From NCBI GenBank assembly GCA_934539585.1, contig CAKTCT010000003.1:1-64000 (forward strand): a stretch of DNA of 64,000 nt, written 5' to 3'. Origin of the DNA: an uncultured Oscillospiraceae bacterium (lineage in GTDB: Bacteria; Bacillota; Clostridia; Oscillospirales; Ruminococcaceae). The position numbers and the translations under genes are program-made. The notes under the pieces are model-generated. The model made no database searches and was not told the origin of the DNA. It worked only from the letters and a program-made list of their open reading frames with translations. This document shows, one piece after another, positions 33,403-41,382 of the stretch (within the stretch, counting starts at the first letter, position 1; each line of letters opens with the position of its first letter).

Positions 33403-34404
33403 ATGAAATTCGCAATTATCGGCTGCCGCCACGGGCACATCGGGGAGTTTCTCCGGGAGATGACGGCTCTGGGCCACACCTGCGTGGGCATCTGCGAAGG
33501 GGAGGGGCCGTTGGCAAGGGCCATGGCGGAGACGTACCGGGTCCCCCTGACCGCCGATCCCCGGGACATCTGGGAGCAGGAGCCGGAGGTGGTGGGCAGC
33601 TCCGCTGTCAACTGCCGGAAGGTGGAGATTCTGGAGGAGTGCGCCCGACGGGGCGTCCATTTCCTGGCGGATAAGCCCCTGGCGGTCCGGCGGCAGGACC
33701 TGGAACGGGCGGAAGCGGTCCTCCGGGGCGGCTCCATTCAGTTGGGGATGCTGCTGACCGAGCGGTGGAACCCCGGTCTGGCGGCTCTCAAACAGGCCAT
33801 CGACCAGGGGCGGCTGGGGCGGCTCATCGGCTTTACCATGGTGAAGCCCCACAAGCTGGTCCCGGAGTCCCGGGAGCCCTGGCACTTCCGCCGGGAGGAG
33901 AACGGCGGGCCCATTGTGGACCTGATGATCCACGATTTCGACCTGCTCCGGTGGTTCACCGGCTCCGAGATGGCCCAGGCCGAGGGGTGGGTCCAGGTGG
34001 GGAATCGGGAGGGGTACCCGGACTTCCCCGATGACGCCAGGGTTCTGGTCCGGATGGAAAACGGCGTCACCGCCTCCTTGCAGACCGACTGGTGGACCCC
34101 GGAGGGGTATCCCGCCTACGGTCAGGGGATGGTGATCTGCACCGGCACCCGGGGGCGCTGTGTGGTCCACACCACCGGGGACCCGATGTTCCGGCCGGGG
34201 AAGGGGAGCTTCGCCGTGCTGACCACGGAGGGGTCCGGGCCGGAGATTCTGCCGGAGCCGCCGGTTGGGGCTTCTCTGACCGAGGATTTCCTGGGGCGGA
34301 TCGCCGGGAAGCCCGGCAGGGTGGGCCATGAGGACATCCTCCGGGCCAACGAGGCAGCCATCCGGGCCGACGAGGCGGCGGAGGTTCTGCGGTCTGGTTC
34401 CTGA
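33403..34404 (+). CDS. Gfo/Idh/MocA family oxidoreductase
   Basis: An intact NAD(P)-dependent sugar dehydrogenase-like protein, 333 residues. The Rossmann motif is AIIGCRHGHIGEFL (residues 4-17), the conserved lysine motif is FLADKPLAV, and the C-terminal domain follows from about residue 120 (DLMIHDFDLLRWFTG, the family's His-Asp helix). GGGAGG sets the start at ATG 33403, 14 nt after the GH92 stop. It closes the locus 2 operon ahead of a terminator. It might process a sugar released by the GH92 or DUF2264 enzyme; the substrate is not evident. Confidence 0.9.
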   Translation: MKFAIIGCRHGHIGEFLREMTALGHTCVGICEGEGPLARAMAETYRVPLTADPRDIWEQEPEVVGSSAVNCRKVEILEECARRGVHFLADKPLAVRRQDLERAEAVLRGGSIQLGMLLTERWNPGLAALKQAIDQGRLGRLIGFTMVKPHKLVPESREPWHFRREENGGPIVDLMIHDFDLLRWFTGSEMAQAEGWVQVGNREGYPDFPDDARVLVRMENGVTASLQTDWWTPEGYPAYGQGMVICTGTRGRCVVHTTGDPMFRPGKGSFAVLTTEGSGPEILPEPPVGASLTEDFLGRIAGKPGRVGHEDILRANEAAIRADEAAEVLRSGS

Positions 34405-34419
34405 CGGACCTTTCGGGAG

Positions 34420-34463
34420 GGCCGCTCCTGCAGCGATGCTGCGGGGGCGGTCTTCTGCTTTTT
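34420..34463 (+). terminator. Terminator of glycan locus 2
   Basis: Stem CCGCTCCTGCAGC/GCTGCGGGGGCGG with mismatches, then TCTTCTGCTTTTT. Confidence 0.8.
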
Positions 34464-34600
34464 GGGAAATTGGGTCGATTTATAGAAAAGTTCACAGTTT
34501 CTTGATACAATTATAGGAAATTTATGCAAATTGCACGATAGCTGTCGGGAAACTTTTACGCGGAAATCCGAAAAAAGCCAGGATAATGCCTTTTTCGTCC

Positions 34601-34629
34601 TTGTACTCCGGAGCAATATGTGCTATAAT
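34601..34629 (+). promoter_or_regulatory. Promoter of the EF-G-like gene
   Basis: TTGTAC (34601-34606), 17 bp, TATAAT (34624-34629). The 120-nt leader to ATG 34752 also contains a second TATAAT near 34664. Confidence 0.75.
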
Positions 34630-34751
34630 ATTTCTAGTCAGTCGGATGTTTTTATTGACATTGTATAATAGCCGCTGGCGGACAATGCAGACAGAGATTC
34701 AGCTTTCGATTCTGCAATCATCATTTTATCAAAAAGAAGGAGCGGTATGGT

Positions 34752-36818
34752 ATGAGACAGTATGAGGCGAGCAATATCCGGAACATAGCGGTCGTCGGTC
34801 ACGGCGGGTGCGGAAAAACGAGTCTGGTGGAAGCGCTGCTCTACCGGACCGGCGCCATTGACCGGCTGGGAAAATCCACCGAGGGCACCACGGTTTCGGA
34901 CTATGATCCCGAGGAAGTGAAGCGCAAGGCTTCCCTGAACCTCTCCATCGTTCCCATTGAATACAGCGACGTGAAGATCAATCTTCTGGACGCCCCCGGG
35001 CTGTTCGACTTCGCCCTGGGCCAGTGCGAGGCCATGCGGGCGGCGGGAAGCGCCCTCATCGTTCTTTCCGGCAAGTCCGGCCTTACCGTGGGCGCGCGGA
35101 AAGCCTATAAAATGGCGCTGAAAATGAAGAAGCCCCGGGCGTTCTTCGTCTCCAAGATGGACAGCGACCATGCGGATTTCTATAAGGTCCTGGAGCAGCT
35201 GAAGGCCGAGTTCGGGCCGTCCATCTGCCCTCTGGTGGTGCCCTATGTGGAGAACCACAAGGTCAAATGCTACATCGACCTCATCGGCATGAAGGCGTAT
35301 TCCTATGAAGGCGGCCACCGGGCCGAGGTGGTCATGCCCGACATGGGCCACCGGGTCGAGGGGCTGGTCAACGCCATCTCCGAGGCTGTGGCCGAGACCG
35401 ACGAGGAGCTCATGGACAAATACTTCTCCGGCGAGCAGTTCACCATGTTGGAGCTGATCCGGGGCATCCACAAGGGGATTTTTGAAGGAACCATTACGCC
35501 GGTGTTCTGCGGCTCCGCCACCAATCTGGAGGGCCTGAGCCTGCTGATGGGGGCCATGGTCTCCATGCTGCCCTCCGCGGCCGAGGTGGCCAAGGAGGAG
35601 GGCGTCTCCGGCGACGACATCGTCGAGGTGGAGTGCGACGCTTCCGCGCCGACGGTGGCTTACGTCTTCAAGACCATCGCCGACCCCTTCGTGGGCAAGC
35701 TGTCCTATGTGAAGGTAGTGGCCGGCAGGCTGACTCCCGACGCCGAGCTCATCAACATGACCACCGGTCAGCCGGAGAAGCTGGGCAAGCTCCTCTATGT
35801 CCGGGGCAAGAAGCAGGAGGAGACCAAGGAGGTCCCGGCGGGCGACATCTGCGCCGTCAGCAAGCTCTTGGCCAACACCGGCGACACCCTGTGCTCGCCG
35901 AAACGGAAGGTGGTCCTGTCCAAGGCCGAGTTCCCGGCGCCCTGCTACTCCAGAACCATCGTGCCCGTGGGCAAGGGCGATGAAAGCAAGATTTCCCAGG
36001 GCGTGGCCCGTCTTCTGGAGGAAGACCCCACTCTCTCCTATACGCTGAACACCGAGACCAAGGAGCAGATCATCAGCGGTCTGGGCGAGCAGCACCTGGA
36101 CGTCACCATCGCCAAGCTGAAAAACAAGTTCGGCGTGGACGTGAAGCTGGAGGCTCCCACCATCGCCTACCGGGAGACCATCCGGAAAAAGGTCAAGGTC
36201 CAGGGCAAGCACAAGAAGCAGTCCGGCGGCCACGGCCAGTACGGCGACGTGTGGATCGAGTTCGAGCCCTGCGACAGCGAGGGACTGGTCTTTGCTGAGA
36301 ACGTCTTCGGCGGCTCTGTGCCCCGGAACTTCTTCCCGGCGGTAGAAAAGGGGCTCCAGGACTGCGTCAAGAAGGGCGTTCTGGCCGGATATCCGGTGGT
36401 CGGCCTGAAGGCAACCTTGGTGGACGGCTCCTACCACCCGGTGGATTCCTCGGAAATGGCCTTTAAGACCGCCGCCAGCCTGGCGTACAAGGCCGGTCTG
36501 GCCCAGGCGTCTCCCATTATTCTGGAGCCCATCGGCAGCCTGAAGGTCCAGGTCCCCGATGACACCACCGGCGACATGATGGGCGAGCTCAACAAACGGC
36601 GGGGCCGGGTGCTGGGCATGAACTCCATCGGCGACAACATGACCGAGATCGAGGCCGAGGCCCCCATGAGCGAGATGCAGGACTTCGCCACTCTGGTCCG
36701 GCAGATGACCCAGGGCAGCGGCAGCTTTACCCTGGAATTCCTCCGGTACGACCCGCTGCCTTCCAACCTGGAAGCCGCGGTCATCGCAAACTCCAAGCAG
36801 CTTTCCAACGAGGCGTGA
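34752..36818 (+). CDS. EF-G-like translational GTPase (FusA paralogue type)
   Basis: A 688-residue protein with all EF-G domains: GTPase (about 1-265), beta barrel (about 300-380), and domains III to V. It differs from true EF-G in its G motifs: G1 is GHGGCGKTS (16-24) instead of AHxDxGKTT, G3 is DAPGL (80-84) so the catalytic His after DxPG is Leu84, and G4 is SKMD (134-137) instead of NKxD. These are marks of the EF-G-like paralogue family whose role in translocation is unproven. It is monocistronic with its own promoter and terminator. ATG 34752 is preceded by AAGGAG and a short GGTATGGT spacer. Confidence 0.9.
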   Translation: MRQYEASNIRNIAVVGHGGCGKTSLVEALLYRTGAIDRLGKSTEGTTVSDYDPEEVKRKASLNLSIVPIEYSDVKINLLDAPGLFDFALGQCEAMRAAGSALIVLSGKSGLTVGARKAYKMALKMKKPRAFFVSKMDSDHADFYKVLEQLKAEFGPSICPLVVPYVENHKVKCYIDLIGMKAYSYEGGHRAEVVMPDMGHRVEGLVNAISEAVAETDEELMDKYFSGEQFTMLELIRGIHKGIFEGTITPVFCGSATNLEGLSLLMGAMVSMLPSAAEVAKEEGVSGDDIVEVECDASAPTVAYVFKTIADPFVGKLSYVKVVAGRLTPDAELINMTTGQPEKLGKLLYVRGKKQEETKEVPAGDICAVSKLLANTGDTLCSPKRKVVLSKAEFPAPCYSRTIVPVGKGDESKISQGVARLLEEDPTLSYTLNTETKEQIISGLGEQHLDVTIAKLKNKFGVDVKLEAPTIAYRETIRKKVKVQGKHKKQSGGHGQYGDVWIEFEPCDSEGLVFAENVFGGSVPRNFFPAVEKGLQDCVKKGVLAGYPVVGLKATLVDGSYHPVDSSEMAFKTAASLAYKAGLAQASPIILEPIGSLKVQVPDDTTGDMMGELNKRRGRVLGMNSIGDNMTEIEAEAPMSEMQDFATLVRQMTQGSGSFTLEFLRYDPLPSNLEAAVIANSKQLSNEA

Positions 36819-36834
36819 TCTGACACCCATCCCG

Positions 36835-36864
36835 GGCGGGACGGCGGCGGCCGTCCCGCCTTTT
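36835..36864 (+). terminator. Terminator of the EF-G-like gene
   Basis: Perfect GGCGGGACGGC/GCCGTCCCGCC stem followed by TTTT. Confidence 0.92.
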
Positions 36865-36933
36865 GCATAAGAATACGGCCCTTTTCCATCGCATAAGAAT
36901 CAATGTGACCACTTTGACGACGGAGGTGGGGAA

Positions 36934-37371
36934 ATGGGCTGTTTCAAGAAAAAGCGGGGCTGGCTGCTGCTTCTGGTCCCGGTTCTGGCGGCGGCGCTGC
37001 TGCTCATCGGCGGAAGGCCGGAGGGAGCGCCCGGGGCCACCGACGGGGAGCGGCGGAAGTTTCTGGAAAGCTACGGCTGGGAGGTGGGGGAGGCGTATCC
37101 CCGGGAGCCGGTGCGGATCCCGGCGGTTTTTGACGCGGTGTATGAAGAATACAACGCGCTCCAGCTGGAACAGGGCTTCGATCTGCGGAAATACGCGGGA
37201 AAAGAGGTGGAACGGGCCCAATACGCGGTAACGAACCATCCAAACTATTCAAATGAAATTCGTGCGAATTTGCTGATTTTCAACGGAAAAATCATCGGCG
37301 GAGACGTCTGTTCCGTGTCTTTCGGCGGTTTTATGCACGGATTTTCGATGGAATCCGGAGAAAACAGGTGA
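36934..37371 (+). CDS. DUF4830 domain protein, membrane-anchored
   Basis: A 145-residue protein with an N-terminal basic stretch and one membrane helix (about 9-25) and an outer DUF4830 domain. Motifs typical of that family are FLESYGWEV, VFDAVYEEYNALQLEQGFDL and the ending GDVCSVSFGGFMHGF. The function of the family is not known. GGAGG stands before ATG 36934. It lies alone between the EF-G-like gene and the ATPase gene, with about 190 bp of AT-richer spacer downstream. Confidence 0.88.
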   Translation: MGCFKKKRGWLLLLVPVLAAALLLIGGRPEGAPGATDGERRKFLESYGWEVGEAYPREPVRIPAVFDAVYEEYNALQLEQGFDLRKYAGKEVERAQYAVTNHPNYSNEIRANLLIFNGKIIGGDVCSVSFGGFMHGFSMESGENR

Positions 37372-37563
37372 AAATTGGAGAAGTTCCGGAAGTATTTTGA
37401 AAAAGTCTCGAAAATCAAGCGGATTTGTCTGATTTTAAGCGAATGGTCAATATACACAAATCGTTTTTTTGAAGTTTGGGCAATAAAGAACTATGCAGAA
37501 CCTGAAAAATTTGCTATGATTATATCGAGGTCAAAACCATGAGAAAAATTAGGAGGTCCATTT

Positions 37564-38685
37564 ATGGCAAGCGTAACATTAAAAGGTATCTATAAAAAAT
37601 ACGCCGGTGGCGTTACCGCTGTTTCCGACTTCAACCTCGACATCCAGGACAAAGAGTTCATCATCCTCGTCGGTCCTTCCGGATGCGGCAAATCCACCAC
37701 TCTGCGTATGATCGCCGGTCTGGAAGAAATTTCCGAAGGCGAGCTGTACATCGGCGACCGTCTGGTCAACGACGTGGCTCCTAAGGACCGCGACATCGCC
37801 ATGGTGTTCCAGAACTACGCTCTGTACCCCCACATGACTGTTTTCGAGAACATGGCTTTCGGCCTGAAGCTCCGGAAAACCCCCAAGGCGGAGATCAAAC
37901 GCCGCGTTGAGGAAGCTGCCCGCATCCTGGACATCACCCATCTGCTGGACCGCAAACCCAAGGCTCTGTCCGGTGGTCAGCGTCAGCGTGTTGCTCTGGG
38001 CCGTGCTATCGTCCGTGAGCCCCAGGTCTTCCTCCTTGACGAGCCGCTGTCCAACCTGGACGCCAAGCTCCGTGCGCAGATGCGGACCGAGCTGTCCAAG
38101 CTGCACCTCCGTCTGGGCACCACCTTCATCTACGTTACCCACGACCAGGTCGAGGCTATGACCATGGGCACCCGGATCGTTGTTATGAAAGACGGCTTCA
38201 TCCAGCAGGTCGACACTCCTCAGAACCTGTACTCCAAGCCCACCAACATGTTCGTTGCCGGATTCATGGGCTCTCCCCAGATGAACTTCATCGACGCCAA
38301 GCTGGTCGAGAAAGACGGCCACTACGTCGTTACCTTCGGCGACGAGGAGCACACCTATGAGGTGGCGATCCCCGAGAGCAAGAAAGTCGACGAGCTGTCT
38401 GAGTACGTTGGCAAGGACGTGGTCCTGGGCGTTCGTCCCGAAAGCCTGAAAGACGAGGAAATGTTCATCTCCGCCGCTTCTACCGGCATCATCGACTGCA
38501 ACGTCGAAGTTACCGAGCTGATGGGCGCTGAGACCTACCTCTACCTGACCTGCGCCGGCGTCAACCTGACCGCCCGCGTGTCTCCTCGCTCCACTGTGAG
38601 AGCCGGCGACACCATCAAGATGGCCATCGACGTCAACAACATCCACGTCTTCGACAAAGAGACCGAGAAAGTTATCCTCAACTAA
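37564..38685 (+). CDS. msmX: Sugar ABC transporter ATP-binding protein, MsmX/UgpC type
   Basis: A 373-residue ATPase that powers CUT1-type sugar importers; in Bacillota one such protein serves several permease pairs. The Walker A motif is GPSGCGKST (37-45), the signature is LSGGQRQRVALGRA, the Walker B is VFLLDEPLSN, and the C-terminal TOBE-type regulatory domain (about 235-373) is present. AGGAGG precedes ATG 37564. It is monocistronic with a strong terminator. Its codons (GTT, CGT, GCT, GGT) differ from most neighbours and resemble those of the PEPCK gene at 50592, a sign of high expression. Neither importer in this window has its own ATPase, so it probably serves both. Confidence 0.93.
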   Translation: MASVTLKGIYKKYAGGVTAVSDFNLDIQDKEFIILVGPSGCGKSTTLRMIAGLEEISEGELYIGDRLVNDVAPKDRDIAMVFQNYALYPHMTVFENMAFGLKLRKTPKAEIKRRVEEAARILDITHLLDRKPKALSGGQRQRVALGRAIVREPQVFLLDEPLSNLDAKLRAQMRTELSKLHLRLGTTFIYVTHDQVEAMTMGTRIVVMKDGFIQQVDTPQNLYSKPTNMFVAGFMGSPQMNFIDAKLVEKDGHYVVTFGDEEHTYEVAIPESKKVDELSEYVGKDVVLGVRPESLKDEEMFISAASTGIIDCNVEVTELMGAETYLYLTCAGVNLTARVSPRSTVRAGDTIKMAIDVNNIHVFDKETEKVILN

Positions 38686-38710
38686 GCTCCGGTTCCAAAT
38701 ACGTAATCAA

Positions 38711-38743
38711 AAGCGGTACAGTTTCGGCTGTGCCGCTTTTTTG
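38711..38743 (+). terminator. Terminator of the ATPase gene
   Basis: AAGCGGTACAG/CTGTGCCGCTT stem followed by TTTTTT. Confidence 0.93.
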
Positions 38744-38776
38744 TGCGTGTGGAAAAACTTCCGCGGGGGCCCGGAA

Positions 38777-38809
38777 CCGACAGATTTTTCCCGGGGGCGG
38801 GCCTATAAT
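38777..38809 (+). promoter_or_regulatory. Candidate spoIIGA promoter with a Spo0A-like box
   Basis: TATAAT at 38804-38809 without a -35 consensus; on the minus strand TGTCGG (38782-38777) resembles the Spo0A box TGTCGAA and sits about 21 bp upstream of the -10 box, as in Spo0A-activated promoters. Weak, but in the expected place. Confidence 0.4.
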
Positions 38810-38820
38810 GGAACTATCGA

Positions 38821-39759
38821 ATGGGACAGGGGGGATGCGGCACGGTAACGATCTATGTGGACGTTCTGATCGCGCTGAACCTCTATGTCACCTGGTTTCT
38901 GCTCCTGGCGGCGGAACGGCTGGCCGGGAGCGCCTGTCCCGGCTGGCGGCGGGGGCTGGCGGCTCTGGCCGGAGGGGTGGCCTCCCTGGCGATCCTGCTG
39001 CCGGAGCTGCCGTTTCCGGTGCTGTTTGGGGGAAAGCTGCTTTTGGCGGCGGGGATCACCTGGATTGCCGGGGGGTTCGGGGGGTGGCGGCGGTTCTGCA
39101 AGCGGATGGGGTTCTTTTTCGGGGCCAACTTCCTTTTTGCGGGGTGCATGATCGCCCTGTGGCTTCTGGCGGCGCCGCCGAGGCTCACCATCCGCAACGG
39201 GATGGTGTACTACCACATCCCGGCGCTGACCCTGGGGGTGTCCACCATTCTGGCATACGGGGCCGTGCGGCTGCTGGCGTTTTTCCGGGACCGGCGGGTG
39301 CCGGGGGAGCTGGTGTACCGGGCGGAGATCCGGCTTTGCGGCAGGCGGACGGTGTGCAATGCGTTTCTGGACACCGGCAACCGGCTCCGGGACCCTGGGG
39401 GGCTGCCGGTGGTTCTGTGTCAGCGGGAGGTTTTGGAGGGGATGCTCCCGGCGGGGGTGCTGGACGCGCTGGGGTCCCCGGAAAAGGCGGCGGCTCTGGA
39501 CGAGGGCTGGCGCAGCCGTCTGCGGCTCCTGCCCAGCCAGTCGGTGGGCGGCAGCCGATTGCTCTGCGGGCTGCGGATCGACGGGTTCCGGCCCGAGGGA
39601 CGGGAGGCGGTCCCTTGCGTGGTGGTTCCGGTGGAGCGGCTGTCCGACGGGGAGTATCAGGCGGTGACGGGGCCGGAGCTGGCTCCGGAAATGGGGGCGG
39701 GGGCTCCAGGATGGGGCTCACGGCCGCTGTGGGAAAGGAATGGACACGGGCGTGGATGA
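38821..39759 (+). CDS. spoIIGA: Sigma-E processing peptidase SpoIIGA
   Basis: Membrane aspartic protease that activates pro-sigma-E in the mother cell during sporulation. The 312-residue protein has five hydrophobic segments in the first 155 residues, starting with TIYVDVLIALNLYVTWFLLL, and a cytoplasmic protease domain with the catalytic motif FLDTGNRLRDP (Asp184). The family start is normally just before the YVDV segment; only ATG 38821 is available, so the first ten residues are uncertain. The normal end should be near VTGPEL; the last 22 or so residues are Gly/Trp-rich and come from DNA that resembles the tandem repeats downstream. Its partner sigE lies 774 bp on. Confidence 0.9.
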   Translation: MGQGGCGTVTIYVDVLIALNLYVTWFLLLAAERLAGSACPGWRRGLAALAGGVASLAILLPELPFPVLFGGKLLLAAGITWIAGGFGGWRRFCKRMGFFFGANFLFAGCMIALWLLAAPPRLTIRNGMVYYHIPALTLGVSTILAYGAVRLLAFFRDRRVPGELVYRAEIRLCGRRTVCNAFLDTGNRLRDPGGLPVVLCQREVLEGMLPAGVLDALGSPEKAAALDEGWRSRLRLLPSQSVGGSRLLCGLRIDGFRPEGREAVPCVVVPVERLSDGEYQAVTGPELAPEMGAGAPGWGSRPLWERNGHGRG

Positions 39760-39971
39760 AGCTGGATGCGGTTTGGTGACTTACATAAAGGCGGTTCCGC
39801 TGTTGAGTGGAGCATGGGGCTGCATCGGTGTTTTCGGCGCGGTTAATGGTGAGCGGTTTGGGGCCGGTTCTACGATGGGAGTATCCGGCAGCGGATCGCT
39901 TGGAAATGGAGCTTAGGACGGGTCTCGGCGCATACCAGGGCAAATAGGGCTGATGGGCGCACGTTGATGCA

Positions 39972-40533
39972 GGTTGCGGTTGTCGGGCGGCGGAGGTGGC
40001 TTCGGGAACGGAGTTGGGCCGCCGGTGGAATTTGCGGGCACGATGAGAGAGGAATTGGTATGGATTGAAAATTTGATGTTGGCTGCCGGGAAGGGATGTT
40101 TGCTGGATGTGAATGGGCCGATGTTTTTCGGTGCTGGGGTGAGGCGGCTGTCAGACGGCGGTGCTGGTCCTGGAAATGGGGCGCGGTTGATGGAATTGCT
40201 ACGGTTGTGGCGGCTTTCGGTGGATATCAGGGCGGTGCTGGTTTTGGGAACGGGGTTGGGCCGCCGGTGGAATTTGTGGGCACGACGAGAGGGGAATGGG
40301 CGTGGATTGAATATTTGATGTCGGCTGCCGGGAAGGGTTGTTTGCTGGATGTGAATGGGCCGATGCTTCCAGGTGCTTGGGGTGAGGCGGCTGTCAGGCG
40401 GCGGTGCTGGTCCTGGAAATGGGGCGCGGCTGATGGAATTCGGATGGTTTTTGTTTTTGATGGGGAATGCCGGGCGGTTGGCTCCGGGCACGGGGCTGGA
40501 CGCCGGGGTGAATCTGATGGGAGAGGAATGGGC
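39972..40533 (+). repeat. Tandem repeats (about 242 bp) between spoIIGA and sigE
   Basis: Two units (from about 40001 and 40243) share long near-identical blocks, including GGGCCGCCGGTGGAATTTG and GTGCTGGTCCTGGAAATGG. A third, degenerate copy begins about 40478 and ends in the sigE ribosome binding site and start (GAGAGGAATGGGC). The 3' end of spoIIGA carries a similar GGAATGGACACGGGCGTGG. So the sigE start region seems to have been duplicated several times. 39760-39971 shows no gene. Confidence 0.8.
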
Positions 40534-41259
40534 ATGAGCATGGGTGAAGTTGGGAAAAACGCCCTCCGGCGGTTCTGGAGGTGGGTGCTGGAAAGGCTGG
40601 GGTGGCTGCCTCGCTGCGATTACATAAACGGACCCCAGACCCTCCCGCCGCCGCTGAGCCGGGAGGAGGAGCAGGCGACTCTGGAGCTGCTCTCCGTGAA
40701 CCCGGAGGGGGCCCGGAACACCCTGATCACCCACAATCTGAGGCTGGTGGTCTACATCGCGCGGAAGTTTGAAAGCACCGGCATCAACATCGAAGACCTG
40801 ATCTCCATCGGGACCATCGGGCTCATCAAGGCGGTGAACACCTTCTCCCCGGAGAAGAAAATCAAGCTGGCCACCTACGCCTCCCGGTGCATCGAAAACG
40901 AAATCCTCATGTACCTGCGGAAAAGCAGCCGTCAGAAGGAGGAAATCTCCCTGGACGAACCCCTCAACGTGGACTGGGACGGCAACGAGCTGCTGCTGTC
41001 CGACATTCTGGGCACCGAGGCCGACAGCGTCCACCGGGAAATGGAAAACGAGGCGGAACGGTCGGTGCTCAACCGGTGCATCCAGGCCCTGGACGACCGG
41101 GAGCGGCTGATCATGGAGCTGCGCTTTGGGCTGGGCGGGCACCCGGAGCAGACCCAGAAGGAGGTGGCCGACCGCATCGGTATCTCCCAGTCCTACATCT
41201 CCCGGCTGGAAAAGCGGATCATCAAGCGGCTCCGGGCGGAGATGGAGCGGCAGTTCTGA
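40534..41259 (+). CDS. sigE: Sporulation sigma factor sigma-E (pro-form)
   Basis: Mother-cell-specific sigma factor, 241 residues, close to the 239 of the Bacillus subtilis protein. After a pro-sequence of about 28 residues (MSMGEVGKNALRRFWRW...), the protein continues DYINGPQTLPPPLS, matching the processed region. Region 2 is almost identical to known sigma-E (NLRLVVYIARKFESTGINIE, DLISIGTIGLIKAVNTF, IKLATYASRCIENEILMYLR) and region 4 ends GISQSYISRLEKRIIKRLR. GGGAGAGG upstream sets ATG 40534; longer in-frame starts lie in the repeats. The usual sigG gene does not follow. Confidence 0.95.
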   Translation: MSMGEVGKNALRRFWRWVLERLGWLPRCDYINGPQTLPPPLSREEEQATLELLSVNPEGARNTLITHNLRLVVYIARKFESTGINIEDLISIGTIGLIKAVNTFSPEKKIKLATYASRCIENEILMYLRKSSRQKEEISLDEPLNVDWDGNELLLSDILGTEADSVHREMENEAERSVLNRCIQALDDRERLIMELRFGLGGHPEQTQKEVADRIGISQSYISRLEKRIIKRLRAEMERQF

Positions 41260-41320
41260 AAAGGTCCCGGGGCGGGTTTCTGGGAAAGGGGCGCTGCGGG
41301 GATGGGCTTGAATTTGGGGG

Positions 41321-41349
41321 TGGAAATCTGCCGCCGTCTGCGCTATAAT
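41321..41349 (+). promoter_or_regulatory. Promoter of the DUF4317 gene
   Basis: TGGAAA (41321-41326), 17 bp, TATAAT (41344-41349), 34 nt before ATG 41383. Confidence 0.55.
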
Positions 41350-41382
41350 AAGAAAAGAACCTGAAAGGACGGCAGAATTTCC

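Noticed and set aside
40096..40533. Longer sigE frame starting in the tandem repeats
   Set aside because: The added residues are repeat-derived and unlike any sigma factor; ATG 40534 has the ribosome binding site and gives the known pro-sigma-E length.
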